Notes under the pieces: generated by a model
Told to the model about the DNA's origin: nothing
What the model saw: the letters and a program-made list of their open reading frames with translations, nothing else
Databases searched by the model: none
Shown here: positions 1-8,649 of the stretch, in pieces
Layout of the letters: each line of letters begins with the position of its first letter
How positions within the stretch are numbered: position 1 is the first letter of the stretch
Source of the DNA: Thiocapsa sp.
GTDB lineage: Bacteria; Pseudomonadota; Gammaproteobacteria; Chromatiales; Chromatiaceae
Length of the DNA stretch: 64,000 nt
Assembly (NCBI RefSeq): GCF_018399035.1
Contig: NZ_CP073760.1
Span: forward strand, 4,526,501 to 4,590,500
Direction of reading: 5' to 3'
Made by a program: the position numbers and the translations under genes

Positions 1-98
1 ACCATATGAGAGGCTTGGCTACCGCCTTGGATCTGGGGCGCCTGTGCGCCCGGGTCGGCCGCCATCGGGTCACCGTAAGGGTAATAGGGGCTGTTCAT
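1..98 (-). CDS. Truncated CDS, N-terminus only (function unknown)
   Basis: An ATG at 98-96 on the minus strand opens a frame that runs off the left edge of the window. At least 32 residues are visible, beginning MNSPYYPYGDPMAADPGAQ. A GGAG lies about ten bases upstream of the start and fits as ribosome binding site. The Pro/Gly/Tyr-rich start resembles the low-complexity N-terminus of the gene at 760-1578, and the gene lies 104 bp downstream of the three-gene minus-strand cluster, so it is probably its fourth member. The function cannot be told from this fragment. Confidence 0.5.
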   Translation of the reverse strand, partial: MNSPYYPYGDPMAADPGAQAPQIQGGSQASHM

Positions 99-202
99 GT
101 CGATCCGTCTCCGTGTGAAAGTGTCGGCAGCGCGGCCGCTGGCCGGTCGGAAGTGATAAGGGACGAGACTCATCGGGGTGTCGCCGGACGATCGGTAAGC
201 GC

Positions 203-421
203 TTAGGGGGCGCTCATGGGGCGCGCATCCGGCGCGCACGGCTGGTCCCCTGACGGGGCGAGCGTCGGTGAGGGGGGCGCATCCGTCGAGGCCGACCGCG
301 CCCGAGCCTTGAACAGGGAGCGCGCGAGCAAGACGAGGGCTGCCCCGGCGAGGAGACCGCCGATCCCTTCGGCCAGGTTTTTATGCACGCCGTGGCGTTG
401 ACGCTGCCGATGATCACTCAT
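203..421 (-). CDS. Small single-helix membrane protein, last of MSDH cluster
   Basis: This 72-residue protein begins MSDHRQRQRHG and has one glycine/alanine-rich hydrophobic segment at about residues 16-36 (GIGGLLAGAALVLLARSLF), followed by an Arg-rich stretch and a Pro-rich tail. It is predicted to be a single-pass inner-membrane protein with a GxxxG-type packing face. Its ATG overlaps the stop of the preceding gene by 8 bp, and that gene overlaps its own upstream neighbour by 8 bp too, so the three are almost certainly co-translated. All three start with M-S-D-H. I do not recognise a family for it. Confidence 0.6.
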   Translation of the reverse strand: MSDHRQRQRHGVHKNLAEGIGGLLAGAALVLLARSLFKARARSASTDAPPSPTLAPSGDQPCAPDARPMSAP

Positions 422-767
422 GGGCGTCGCCCCGCGCCTCTGCCCAACGCTGCAGGCCGTAGAGTGCCAGAGTGCCCGCCGCGAACATGATGCCGAGACG
501 CATCAGGCCCTGTTCGGCGACGCTGGACGCAGCCGCACCACCGATGGCGGTGGCCACGGCTGCGGCGATGGCCGTTTTGCCGGTCTCGGCGACCGCTGCG
601 GTTGCGGTCAGGTCGCCGGACTCGACGCGTTGCAGATTGGATGCGGCGGCGACACTGCCGCCGACGACGGCGCCCAAGGTGGCGAGTCGGACCAGGGTCG
701 CGCAGTCCGCGCCGCCGGTTCGGGTCCCGGGTTGAACCTGTGCTTGAACGAGCCCGTGATCAGACAT
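414..767 (-). CDS. MamC-like two-helix membrane protein
   Basis: The 117-residue product has two long Ala/Gly-rich hydrophobic segments (about residues 26-45 and 63-104) separated by a short polar loop. The pattern LGAVVGG...N...LTATAAVAETGK...ATA closely recalls, from memory, the magnetosome protein MamC/Mms13 (LGALVGG...N...ITNTEAAIDTGK...ATA), including the loop that in MamC contacts the mineral. No other magnetosome gene is visible, so a role in magnetite formation is not implied; MamC-like proteins may be general membrane-organising proteins. It starts inside the stop of the 760-1578 gene and ends inside the start of the 203-421 gene, 8 bp each, so it belongs to one operon. The alignment was made by eye. 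Confidence 0.55.
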   Translation of the reverse strand: MSDHGLVQAQVQPGTRTGGADCATLVRLATLGAVVGGSVAAASNLQRVESGDLTATAAVAETGKTAIAAAVATAIGGAAASSVAEQGLMRLGIMFAAGTLALYGLQRWAEARGDAHE

Positions 768-1578
768 CGGATGGTTCCGCCCGATCTGTCGGCCGTGGCC
801 GCTGCGGGCCTTCCTTGACGCGATCGACCCCCGTCTTGACCGCCGATTTCGCCTTCGCGCCCGTCTTGAACAGGGCGCCTTGAACGGATTCGTTCGTCAA
901 CACAAGGACGGCCGCGGCGCCGAGGAGTGCGCCTTTCCAAAATTCCGAATCGTCCAGATTCAGCATCTTGGACAGACTCGACAAACCGTTGCCTCCGTTG
1001 GCGATCTCGTCGACCAGCTCCGACATGCCGGGGCCTCGCGGTCCGTGAGCGTTGCCGGAGACGGGCGGGTGAGCGGGCATGGCGCCGAAAGGCGGGGCGT
1101 AGCCGGGGTGAGGCATGCCGGGCGGGACCAGACCGGAATAGGGCGGCGGCAAGGTATAGCCGGCTTGGGCCTGGGCCTGGGCCTGGGCCTGGGCATGATA
1201 GGCGGCCCAGTAAGGATCGAAACCCGGCGGGAGACCATAGCCTGCCGGGTGCTGCGCCGGACCCGGATACGGACCCGGATACGTGCCCGGAGTGGGGCCT
1301 TGCGACATCCCCGAGTAGGACGGGGTTGCACCGTATCCGGGTTGACCGAGGTGCGCCCCCGGTCCGGGATAACCGCCGGCCATGCCGGCGTGAGGGCCGT
1401 TCGGAGGGAGCGCGTTTGCGCCCTGAGTCGGGGCCGGATGAAAGGCGGCCGCGCCGGGGGCGAAACCTGTTGCGGCCGCGCCTTGCTGCGGTGCCGCTGC
1501 GCCTTGTCGCGGTGCATCCGCCGCCGGCTGACCGGCTGCCGACGTGTGTTCCTGTTGACCGTTGCCGTGATCGCTCAT
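760..1578 (-). CDS. Pro/Gly/Ala-rich protein with C-terminal glycine-zipper helix
   Basis: The ATG at 1578 is chosen over an upstream in-frame start at 1632 because AAGGA precedes it and because the protein then begins MSDHG like its two neighbours. The 272-residue product has about 170 residues of Pro/Gly/Tyr/Ala-rich low complexity, including an AQ repeat encoded by a hexanucleotide tract near 1160-1195. A compact C-terminal part follows, with a helix FWKGALLGAAAVLVL and a basic region (TGAKAKSAVKTG). The layout suggests a membrane-anchored disordered protein, similar in style to YtxH-type proteins, heading the MSDH cluster. Its role is unknown. The 8-bp overlap with the MamC-like gene implies translational coupling. 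Confidence 0.6.
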   Translation of the reverse strand: MSDHGNGQQEHTSAAGQPAADAPRQGAAAPQQGAAATGFAPGAAAFHPAPTQGANALPPNGPHAGMAGGYPGPGAHLGQPGYGATPSYSGMSQGPTPGTYPGPYPGPAQHPAGYGLPPGFDPYWAAYHAQAQAQAQAQAGYTLPPPYSGLVPPGMPHPGYAPPFGAMPAHPPVSGNAHGPRGPGMSELVDEIANGGNGLSSLSKMLNLDDSEFWKGALLGAAAVLVLTNESVQGALFKTGAKAKSAVKTGVDRVKEGPQRPRPTDRAEPSDV

Positions 1579-1718
1579 GCTCAGTGTTCCTTGTCGGTGT
1601 TCGATCGAGTCGGCACAGCGCCGGCTCGCCACAAGTGATACTGAGCGAATGGTAACGGTTCTTGTTTATGTTCTCAACAAGGGATGATGCGATGGGTCTT
1701 GAGGCCCCTAAACCGCGC

Positions 1719-1803
1719 TCAACCGCGCCCAGTGCGGTAGGCGATGTTTTTGGATGGGATCGGCCCCGGCGGATTTCAGAACCGCTGGAGCCGGCGCGGT
1801 TTA
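1719..1803 (+). repeat. Type I dispersed repeat, copy 1
   Basis: About 85 bp bounded by inverted ends (AACCGCGCCC at left, GGCGCGGTTTA at right) with the core GATGTTTTTGGATGGGATCG. The same core and ends recur at 23307, 31379, 38459, 49979 and 52661. A second partial left end (TAAACCGCGCTC) sits just before it at 1709. The last three bases give the TAA stop of the minus-strand GH13 gene. Confidence 0.8.
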
Positions 1804-3132
1804 GGCCACCTGCGTCCGGTTTTCGTTCGGGCGCCGTGCGCTGCCGGTTTCGCCGTCGGAGTGCACCGCCGGGGTCACCCACACGCGACCCATGCCGGGG
1901 CCGAGCTCGAGCTCGAAGGGTGTCGGCAGTCGGTCCAGTGGTGACTCGGGCGAGACGTCCAGCATCGGATCGGTTGTTCGAGCGACCTGGCAGATGTCGT
2001 CGATACGCAGGTGCTGGTGATTCCAGGGATCCTTGTTCAAGGCGAGCAATGCCGTGTCGCGACTCGTGTCGGACCCTTTGCGCAGCAGGAGGATGGCCGG
2101 ATTCGGATGATGGAGACGCTCGATCGGCCCCTCCTGCCCGAACACCGGAAAGCGATCCTTGATCCGATTGACCTCGGCGATGAACCCGGTGAGGTCAAGG
2201 TGCGTGTCTTCCCAATCTTCCGGGCGCGTGTCGACGACGTCGAGCCGCCGTCTGAAGCCATACTCGAAACCGATCGGCATCATGACGCCCGCCGAGAAGA
2301 GCGCGGCGAAGAGATAGCGCTGTTTCATGGCGTTCGGGTTGCCGCCGGATTCGTGGAAGAGCCGCTCGGTGTCGTGGCTCTCCGGGAAGCTGATGGAGGG
2401 AACCCGCCGGCGTGTCTGCTCGTATTGCTCCAGCAGCCAGCCGCCCTCGAAGTCCCACCATTTGGAGCTGTTGAAGATGGCGTCGAATCCGGCGGCGGCC
2501 GTCTCGCGTGTCTGCTCGGGCGAGCAGCCCAACGTCTCGGCGACGAAGAGAACATCCGGATGCGCCTTGCGGATGTGCGCGATCAGATGCTCCCAGACCG
2601 GCCTCGGGATCTGGTAGGCCGCGTCGCAGCGGAAGCCGCAAAAGCCGAGATCGATCAGGTACTCGACCATCTCGATGCAATAGGCCAGGAGACCCGCGCG
2701 ATCGGGCGAGCCGCGGTGATCGAATTGCGCCAGGTCGTGCCAAACGACGCGGTTCCCGTCGGACTCGACACAGAAGGCGCTGGCGACCGCGTCGCCGTCG
2801 CGTACGAACCAGTCCGGGTGCTCGTGCACCAGTTGCGCGTCCTTGGCGCAATGATTGATCACGAGATCGATCATCATGCTCAGACCGAGCCGATCGGCCT
2901 TCGCGACCATGGCGCGAACCTGCTCCTCCGGGGTCCGGCCTGAATCCGGCGCGACGAAGGTCTGGTTGATCGCGAAATGATCCGCGATCGAATAGAGGGA
3001 GCGGGACTGGCCGAGAACCTGGATCGGGTTGACGAAGATCCAGTCGAAACCCATGCGGGAGGCCCGCTCGAGGTGGGGCGTCCAGTCCCCGAAATGTCCG
3101 GCGAGCCGTGGAAACAGATTGTAGATCTTCAT
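1801..3132 (-). CDS. GH13 alpha-amylase-family enzyme
   Basis: The ATG at 3132 gives a 443-residue protein and has AAGGAG about 11 bases upstream. The conserved GH13 regions are in order: DLVINH (about residue 89), GFRCDAA with the nucleophile Asp170, FVAETLG with acid/base Glu199, and ESHDTERL with His253/Asp254. It lacks a signal peptide, so it should act in the cytoplasm on alpha-1,4-glucans or maltooligosaccharides. It lies 71 bp downstream of glgA on the same strand, which suggests a joint role in glycogen metabolism. Whether it hydrolyses or transfers cannot be decided. Its stop codon and final bases lie inside a type I repeat, so the present C-terminus may have been reshaped by the repeat. 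Confidence 0.8.
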   Translation of the reverse strand: MKIYNLFPRLAGHFGDWTPHLERASRMGFDWIFVNPIQVLGQSRSLYSIADHFAINQTFVAPDSGRTPEEQVRAMVAKADRLGLSMMIDLVINHCAKDAQLVHEHPDWFVRDGDAVASAFCVESDGNRVVWHDLAQFDHRGSPDRAGLLAYCIEMVEYLIDLGFCGFRCDAAYQIPRPVWEHLIAHIRKAHPDVLFVAETLGCSPEQTRETAAAGFDAIFNSSKWWDFEGGWLLEQYEQTRRRVPSISFPESHDTERLFHESGGNPNAMKQRYLFAALFSAGVMMPIGFEYGFRRRLDVVDTRPEDWEDTHLDLTGFIAEVNRIKDRFPVFGQEGPIERLHHPNPAILLLRKGSDTSRDTALLALNKDPWNHQHLRIDDICQVARTTDPMLDVSPESPLDRLPTPFELELGPGMGRVWVTPAVHSDGETGSARRPNENRTQVA

Positions 3133-3203
3133 CGAGCCGATGCGCTCCTTGCCGCGTCTCTGCGCGGCGGATTGGGGCTGGGTCGAGGCCGTCGTGCGGC
3201 CTC

Positions 3204-5396
3204 TCAGCCTTCGCGGATGTAGTCGTAAATGTTGAGGTAGTCCTGGCCGGGCGTGTTCCAGGAATAGTCGCTGTGCATGCCGTTCTTCATCAACTCCCGG
3301 AAATGCTCGGGGTGGTTCCGATAGCAGGCGATGGCACGTCCGAGGGCCGACTCCAGGCCGGGGTTGTCGAAATCGCGGAAGACGTAGCCGTTGCGCTCGT
3401 GCAGCGGACGGTGCGAGTAGTCCTTGTCGAAGACGGTATCGGCGAGCCCGCCGACCTCCCGGACCACCGGTACCGTGCCGTAGCGCAGGGCGATCAGCTG
3501 GGTCAGTCCGCAGGGCTCGAAGCGGCTCGGCACCAGCATCATGTCCGCTCCGGCATAGATGAGGTGCGAGAGATCCTCGTCGAAGCCGATCTCGAGATGA
3601 CAGTCCGGGCTGTCGTTGAGCATCTGTTTGAGGCCCCAGAAATCGCCGTTGATGCGCTCGTCCGGACTGGATCCGAGCAGCACGAACTGGGCGCCGCGCT
3701 CCAATGTGTAAAAAATGGCGTGACGCACCAGGTCCAGACCCTTTTGCGGGTCGAGTCGGCCGATAAAGGCGACGATCGGTTTCTCGTTGTCGGCGAGCAT
3801 CAGGCGATGACGCAAGGCGCGTTTGTTGTCGTACTTGCCGTCGATGCTCTCGACGCTGTAGCGCACCGGGATCTGGTGGTCGACCTCGGGGTTCCAGATG
3901 TCGTAGTCGATGCCGTTGACCACGCCGCCGTATTTCATCTGATGGGTATGCAGGGTCGGTTCGAGACCGAACCCTTGGCCTTGATCCTTGGTCTCGAAGG
4001 CGTAGCGCGGCGAGACCGTGGTGATGAAATTGGAATAGACGATTCCGGCCTTGAGCAGATTCAGTGCCTTGGGATAGGTGTTGTCGGCCATGCGATCCCG
4101 ATTGAAGAAGCGTTCCGGCCGATGCAGTCCGGTCGCGTGCAGGATCTCGACCCCGGTGACCCCTTGATGTGCGAAGTTGTGGATGGTCAGGCACACCCGC
4201 GGATGGGTCATCCCGAGCGGCTGATAAAACTCATACAGGAACACCGGGACCAAGGCGGTCTGCCAGTCATGCACATGGATGACGTCCGGATGCTTGCCCG
4301 CCTTCCAGAGGAACTCCATGGCGGCCCGCGAGAAGAAGGCGTAGCGCAGGACGTCGTCCTTGAAGCCGTAGATGCTGCCGCGGTTGAAGAAGTTGTCCGG
4401 CGAGTGCGGCTCGATGAAGAAACACTTGCGCCCGTGCACGAAGCCGAAGAAGACCGTGCAGTGGATGGCGCCGTCGTACCAAGGGATCCAGAGATCCTTG
4501 TAGACCTCGTGCATCTCGAAGATCTGATCGTGCCGCAGGGTCGCGTACATCGGCAGGATGATCTCGACATGATTGCCGCGGATCGCCAGCTCGCGGCTCA
4601 GACCGAAGACCACGTCGGCCAACCCGCCGACCTTGGCGACCGAGGCCAGCTCCGGCGTGATGTGGACAACGTAGAGGCTCGGTCGCGCGGGCGCCGGCGT
4701 ATGGATCGGCTCGGGCTCGGGTAGCTGCTCGTATTGCGGCTCGGGCTCCGGCTCCGGCTCCGGCTCCGGTTCCGGTTCGGGTTCGGGCTCGGGTTCGGGC
4801 TCGGGCTCGGGTTCGGGTTCGGGCATCGCTTCGGGTGGTGGTGCCGAGGGTTTCTCGGGCTCCGGCGCCGGGAAGGGCTCCGTCTCCGTCTCCGTCGGGT
4901 GCTGGGACGACGGCTCCGGGTCGCGCGTCGGTCGGGAGCGCGGCGGGGGAGGTGCCGGAAATTCCGCGGGCGTCGAGCCGCGGGGCGGTGATGTCGCCTC
5001 CTTGGCCTCGGGTTTTGGCTCGGTCTTCGGTTCCGGCTCGGGCGTCGCCTCGCCTCCTGCGGCCGATCCGCCCGGCAGACGTGTTGCAGTCGGCGTCGGC
5101 ACCGAGTCGGTCGGAGGCTGCGCGGCGGAGGCGGTCGTCCGGGGAGTCTGTGCCGAGACTGCGGGGGGGGATGGCTCGGTCTCGGGCGCCTTGCTCTCGG
5201 GGGTGCCTGCCGGGGGCGATGCGCCTTGATCCGGCACCGACGAACCCGAGTTGACCGCGTTGCGCCGTGGCTCGTCCGCAGTCGGTGGCGGACGGCTCGT
5301 TGTCGCGGACGTGGATGCGGTGTGATTGGATGCGCCGCGGCTTGCGGCGTCCTTTTTCGATCCGGTTGGCTTGGATCCAGTCGGCTTTTTCGCCAT
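3204..5396 (-). CDS. glgA: Glycogen (starch) synthase with long Pro/Glu-rich N-terminal extension
   Basis: A GT5 glycogen synthase that adds glucose from ADP-glucose to growing alpha-1,4-glucan. The catalytic part (about residues 243-730, a normal length near 488) starts YVVHITPELASVAKVGGLAD; the usual KTGGLADV substrate loop reads KVGGLADV. Later blocks include HVHDWQTALVP, GVVNGIDYDIWNPE, the nucleotide-binding FIGRLDPQKG and the RFEPCGLTQL motif. The first 240 or so residues are unusual: Ser/Thr/Pro-rich, then a near-perfect Glu-Pro alternation encoded by a hexanucleotide tract at about 4733-4825. Such extensions are rare in GlgA and suggest a tether or localisation device. The downstream GH13 gene follows after 71 bp. 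A Lys-rich start and no signal peptide indicate a cytoplasmic protein. Confidence 0.9.
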   Translation of the reverse strand: MAKKPTGSKPTGSKKDAASRGASNHTASTSATTSRPPPTADEPRRNAVNSGSSVPDQGASPPAGTPESKAPETEPSPPAVSAQTPRTTASAAQPPTDSVPTPTATRLPGGSAAGGEATPEPEPKTEPKPEAKEATSPPRGSTPAEFPAPPPPRSRPTRDPEPSSQHPTETETEPFPAPEPEKPSAPPPEAMPEPEPEPEPEPEPEPEPEPEPEPEPEPEPQYEQLPEPEPIHTPAPARPSLYVVHITPELASVAKVGGLADVVFGLSRELAIRGNHVEIILPMYATLRHDQIFEMHEVYKDLWIPWYDGAIHCTVFFGFVHGRKCFFIEPHSPDNFFNRGSIYGFKDDVLRYAFFSRAAMEFLWKAGKHPDVIHVHDWQTALVPVFLYEFYQPLGMTHPRVCLTIHNFAHQGVTGVEILHATGLHRPERFFNRDRMADNTYPKALNLLKAGIVYSNFITTVSPRYAFETKDQGQGFGLEPTLHTHQMKYGGVVNGIDYDIWNPEVDHQIPVRYSVESIDGKYDNKRALRHRLMLADNEKPIVAFIGRLDPQKGLDLVRHAIFYTLERGAQFVLLGSSPDERINGDFWGLKQMLNDSPDCHLEIGFDEDLSHLIYAGADMMLVPSRFEPCGLTQLIALRYGTVPVVREVGGLADTVFDKDYSHRPLHERNGYVFRDFDNPGLESALGRAIACYRNHPEHFRELMKNGMHSDYSWNTPGQDYLNIYDYIREG
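4733..4825 (-). repeat. In-frame hexanucleotide tandem tract in glgA
   Basis: About fifteen consecutive hexamers of the GGCTCC/GGCTCG/GGTTCG type (plus-strand reading) encode an uninterrupted Glu-Pro alternation in GlgA. Because the unit is six bases, slippage changes length but not frame. Confidence 0.85.
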
Positions 5397-5581
5397 GCCT
5401 TATTTCATCCTGCAGCGGTGTTCGTTCCGGGTACGACTCAGCGGCCGATGACTAGTGTAACCCGGGCGTCGCGACCCGGCGTCCTTGGACCGGTGATCAC
5501 GGGCATCGATCCGAGGTTCCGGATCGAATGTCTCGCGCGACGGGGCTCGACCCAGCCCGATCCGCCCCGGCCCGAGCCGGC

Positions 5582-6970
5582 TCAGCCCGGCGTGGTCAGG
5601 TCGTCGTGCCGCGGGCCGGTGCCGTAACGGCGAATCGCGTCGCGATAAAAGCGACCGCTGTCCTTGATCAGGCGTTGCCGATCGACGGGGTCGACCCGCA
5701 CCAGGCCGAAGCGTTTCGCGTAGCCGTAGCTCCACTCGAAGTTATCCAGCAGCGACCAGGCGAAATAGCCGCGCAGATCGACCCCTCGGCGCAGCGCGCG
5801 GGAGGCCGCGCGCAGATGGCTGCGCAGATAGGCGACGCGCTGCCGGTCGCCGAGTCGCCCCGCGACCGGCGGCGGGTCCTCGAAGGCCGCGCCGTTCTCC
5901 GTGATGTAGACGGGCGGGTTGCCGTAACGTCCCTGGACCCAGAGGAGGATGTCGGTGAGCCCTTGCGGGTAGACCTCCCAGTCCATCGCCGTGTGCGGGT
6001 GCGCATCTTGGCGCACGCGGCGGGCCCCGACCGGCTCCTCGGTCGGATCCGCGCGCACGACCGAGCGCGAGTAATAGTTCACGCCGATGAAATCCGGCGG
6101 GGCGCACAGGGTGTCCAGCTCGCCGGCACTGTGCCGCGGCCAAGCGCTGCCGAAGATGGTCTCCATCTCGCTCGGATAGCGACCGAAGAAGACCGGGTCG
6201 AGAAACCAGCGATTGATGAAGGCGTCGCGGCGTGCCGTCGCGGCGATGTCGTCTGCCGATGGGCTCGCCGAATACTGCGGTTCCAGGTTCACGGCGAGCC
6301 CGATGCGCCCGATCCCCTCGGCACGGCCGCTTGCCGAGGCCGCGGCATGGGCACGCAGCAGGTTGTGCGCGACGATCGGCGTTTCGTGCAGGCTGCGATG
6401 TCCGGGTGCCAGGTCGCCGTAAAGGTAGCCGCCTGCGGTGATGACCCAGGGTTCGTTCAGGGTGATCCAGAGGCGGACCCGATCGCCGAGGGCGCGATAC
6501 AGGATCCGCGCATAGTCCGCGAACCAGCCCGGACTCGCGTCGCTCGCCCAGCCCCCGCGCGCGTCGAGCGCCTCGGGCAGATCCCAATGATAGAGGGTGA
6601 GCATGGGCTCGATCCCCTGCTCCAGCAACGCATCGACCAGGTGTCGGTAAAAATCCAGGCCCGCCTGATTCACCCGCCCGGTGCCCCGGGGGAGGACGCG
6701 CGCCCAGGCCACGCTGAAGCGATAGGCGTTCAGACCGAGCGACGCCATCAAGGCGACATCCTCGCGCCAGCGCCGGTAGTGGTCGCAGGCGAGATCCCCG
6801 GTGTCGTCGTTGAAGACGCGACCGGGCGTGTGGGCGAAGCGATGCCAGATGCTCGGCCCCGCGCCGTCGGCAAGCGGAGAGCCCTCGATCTGGTAGGCCG
6901 AGGTCGCGGCACCCCACAGGAAGCCCCGCGACGGCGACCCCTTCTGCATCTCGGCGAGGGGTTCGTTCAT
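5582..6970 (-). CDS. GH1 beta-glucosidase
   Basis: A 462-residue family 1 glycoside hydrolase. GFLWGAATSAYQIEG is the N-terminal signature, TLNEPW carries the acid/base Glu, and YITENGAAF carries the nucleophile Glu; LLDNFEWSYGY near the end is also canonical. It should hydrolyse beta-glucosides in the cytoplasm (no signal peptide). The ATG at 6970 overlaps the stop of the upstream ABC transporter gene as ATGA, so the two are translationally coupled and the transporter may handle a related glycoside. A second GH1 protein sits at 57007-58434. The start is fixed by the overlap; an upstream extension in the same frame reads as non-coding sequence. Confidence 0.9.
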   Translation of the reverse strand: MNEPLAEMQKGSPSRGFLWGAATSAYQIEGSPLADGAGPSIWHRFAHTPGRVFNDDTGDLACDHYRRWREDVALMASLGLNAYRFSVAWARVLPRGTGRVNQAGLDFYRHLVDALLEQGIEPMLTLYHWDLPEALDARGGWASDASPGWFADYARILYRALGDRVRLWITLNEPWVITAGGYLYGDLAPGHRSLHETPIVAHNLLRAHAAASASGRAEGIGRIGLAVNLEPQYSASPSADDIAATARRDAFINRWFLDPVFFGRYPSEMETIFGSAWPRHSAGELDTLCAPPDFIGVNYYSRSVVRADPTEEPVGARRVRQDAHPHTAMDWEVYPQGLTDILLWVQGRYGNPPVYITENGAAFEDPPPVAGRLGDRQRVAYLRSHLRAASRALRRGVDLRGYFAWSLLDNFEWSYGYAKRFGLVRVDPVDRQRLIKDSGRFYRDAIRRYGTGPRHDDLTTPG

Positions 6971-8649
6971 GTCTGCGCGCTCCAGGTGCCGTCCTGGTCG
7001 ATCAGCAACACCTCGTCGTAGGCGGCGGGATCGTCGTCCTCGTCGCCGAGCGTGATGTAGGTCATCCCGCGCTCGCGCAGCATTCCGAGCAGCTCGTCGA
7101 TCTGGCATTCGCTCAGCGCCCGCGTGGGGTGGTCGAGCATGACGAAGGCGGGCTCGGCGAGGATGACCCGCGAGAACGCGAGAAGCTGCTGCTCGCCGAG
7201 GGAGAGCAGCTCGTTCCAGTTGGGTTCCACGTCAAGCCCGCCCGCCCGAACGAGCGCGGGTTCGAGCTTGAGTGCCCGCAGGTTCGCAAGGATGCGCTCG
7301 TCGGTGAAGGATCCGTTCGAGTCGCTCGGCGTGACCAACTGCCGCAGCGTTCCGGGCGGCAGATACGGCCGCTCCGGGAGGAACATGAGTGCGCGATCGT
7401 TCGGGCGCAGGATTCGCCCTTCGCCGGCGTCCCAAAGTCCGGCGGTTGCCCGGAACAGGGCCGTCTTGGCCGACTCGTTCGGCGCGATGATCAAGACGCG
7501 TTTGCCGCGCGGGACCGAGATGGACAACGCCTTGACCAGGTCGCGCCCGCTGCGCGGCGAGCGCAGCGTGAGTGCCTCGAACGCGATGCGGTCGCTTGCG
7601 TCGCGGATCTCGATGTTCGAGGCCCTCGGGGTTGCGTCGTCGCCCATCGCCTCGCGCAGCCCCGCCAGACGCGCGATCACCGCCGTATAGGCCGAGATCG
7701 ACTGGAATTGGGTGACGATCAGCGAAAAGGCGCCGAGCAGGTGGGCGAAGGCGATCGCGGACTGTGCGATGACCCCGAACTGGGCCTCCCCCTTGATGAA
7801 CAAGGGGGCGACCACCAAGGCCGGGATGATCTGGATCATGTAGTTGTAGCCGGTGGTGAAGAATCCGAGGTTGCGGTTGACCAGGATGATGCGGTGGAAG
7901 TTCGCCGTCAGATCGGCGAGGCGCTCGAGCAGCTGGTATTTCAGTCTGGCCTCGCGTCGCAGGAGCGCGATGGAGTCGGCGTTCTCGCGGACATGGATCA
8001 GGCGCGAGCGAAAGTTCGCCTCCTTGTCGAGCTGGTCGTAATTCAGGCGGATCAAAGGCTTACCTAGAAGCACGGTCATAAATGAGCCGAGCGCGGCATA
8101 GGAGACGGCGACGACGAACAAGAGCGGGCTGATGCTCCACATGACGCCCGAGAAGGCGATGACCGTGAAGGTTGCGTTGAGCAAGAGGAGCACGAACGAG
8201 AGCGTCGTGGCCGTGAGGTAGCGGATATCCTCGCTGATGCGTTGATCCGGGTTGGCCAGATCCACCGTGTCGTGCAGGCGAAAATAGGTCCGATCATCGA
8301 GATAACGCTCCACCGCCCTGGCCGTGAGCCAGTTGCGCCAGACCAGACCCAAGCGCTCCTCGCTGTAGCGAAAATAGACCGCGACCAGGGTCGAGAGCGC
8401 GAAGACGCCGACGTAGAGGAGGGCGAAGTGCAGGAAGCCGCCCATGTTCTTGTTCTCGATGGCCGTCATGAAATCACGGCCGACATAGCTGTTGAGCACA
8501 TTCAGGCCGTTGATGCCGAACAGAAGCAGGATCAACAAGGCGAACAGCAGCTTCGCTTTGCCGCCGACCTCCGAGCGCCCCAGCATGGCGAGCATTTCGA
8601 GAAAGCGTTTCCAGGTCGCGCGACTGATGGTTGTGCGCAGTGCAATCAT
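6967..8649 (-). CDS. ABC transporter, SbmA/YddA-type fused permease-ATPase with degenerate ATPase
   Basis: The 560-residue product has an N-terminal membrane domain (about residues 32-335, some six helices, with the EERLGLVWRNWLTARAVERY-type region typical of the SbmA/BacA/ABCD group) and a C-terminal nucleotide-binding domain. The latter is eroded: the Walker A is APNESAKTA (residues 389-397), keeping Lys-Thr but losing the glycines. The signature LSLGEQQ (482-488) is intact. Walker B ends LDH (505-507), where the catalytic Glu is replaced by His, and the H-loop reads TLGDED instead of SVGHR. Slow or no ATP hydrolysis is expected. The start ATG at 8649 has only a weak ribosome site. The gene is coupled to the GH1 gene by an ATGA overlap. 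Confidence 0.85.
   Translation of the reverse strand: MIALRTTISRATWKRFLEMLAMLGRSEVGGKAKLLFALLILLLFGINGLNVLNSYVGRDFMTAIENKNMGGFLHFALLYVGVFALSTLVAVYFRYSEERLGLVWRNWLTARAVERYLDDRTYFRLHDTVDLANPDQRISEDIRYLTATTLSFVLLLLNATFTVIAFSGVMWSISPLLFVVAVSYAALGSFMTVLLGKPLIRLNYDQLDKEANFRSRLIHVRENADSIALLRREARLKYQLLERLADLTANFHRIILVNRNLGFFTTGYNYMIQIIPALVVAPLFIKGEAQFGVIAQSAIAFAHLLGAFSLIVTQFQSISAYTAVIARLAGLREAMGDDATPRASNIEIRDASDRIAFEALTLRSPRSGRDLVKALSISVPRGKRVLIIAPNESAKTALFRATAGLWDAGEGRILRPNDRALMFLPERPYLPPGTLRQLVTPSDSNGSFTDERILANLRALKLEPALVRAGGLDVEPNWNELLSLGEQQLLAFSRVILAEPAFVMLDHPTRALSECQIDELLGMLRERGMTYITLGDEDDDPAAYDEVLLIDQDGTWSAQT

Noticed and set aside
6..206. A 66-residue plus-strand frame at the left edge
   Set aside because: It reads through the opposite strand of a better-supported start codon with a ribosome site at 98 and has no recognisable product.
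4733..4825. Hexamer tract in glgA as a phase-variation switch
   Set aside because: Units of six bases change length but never frame, so no on/off switching can result.
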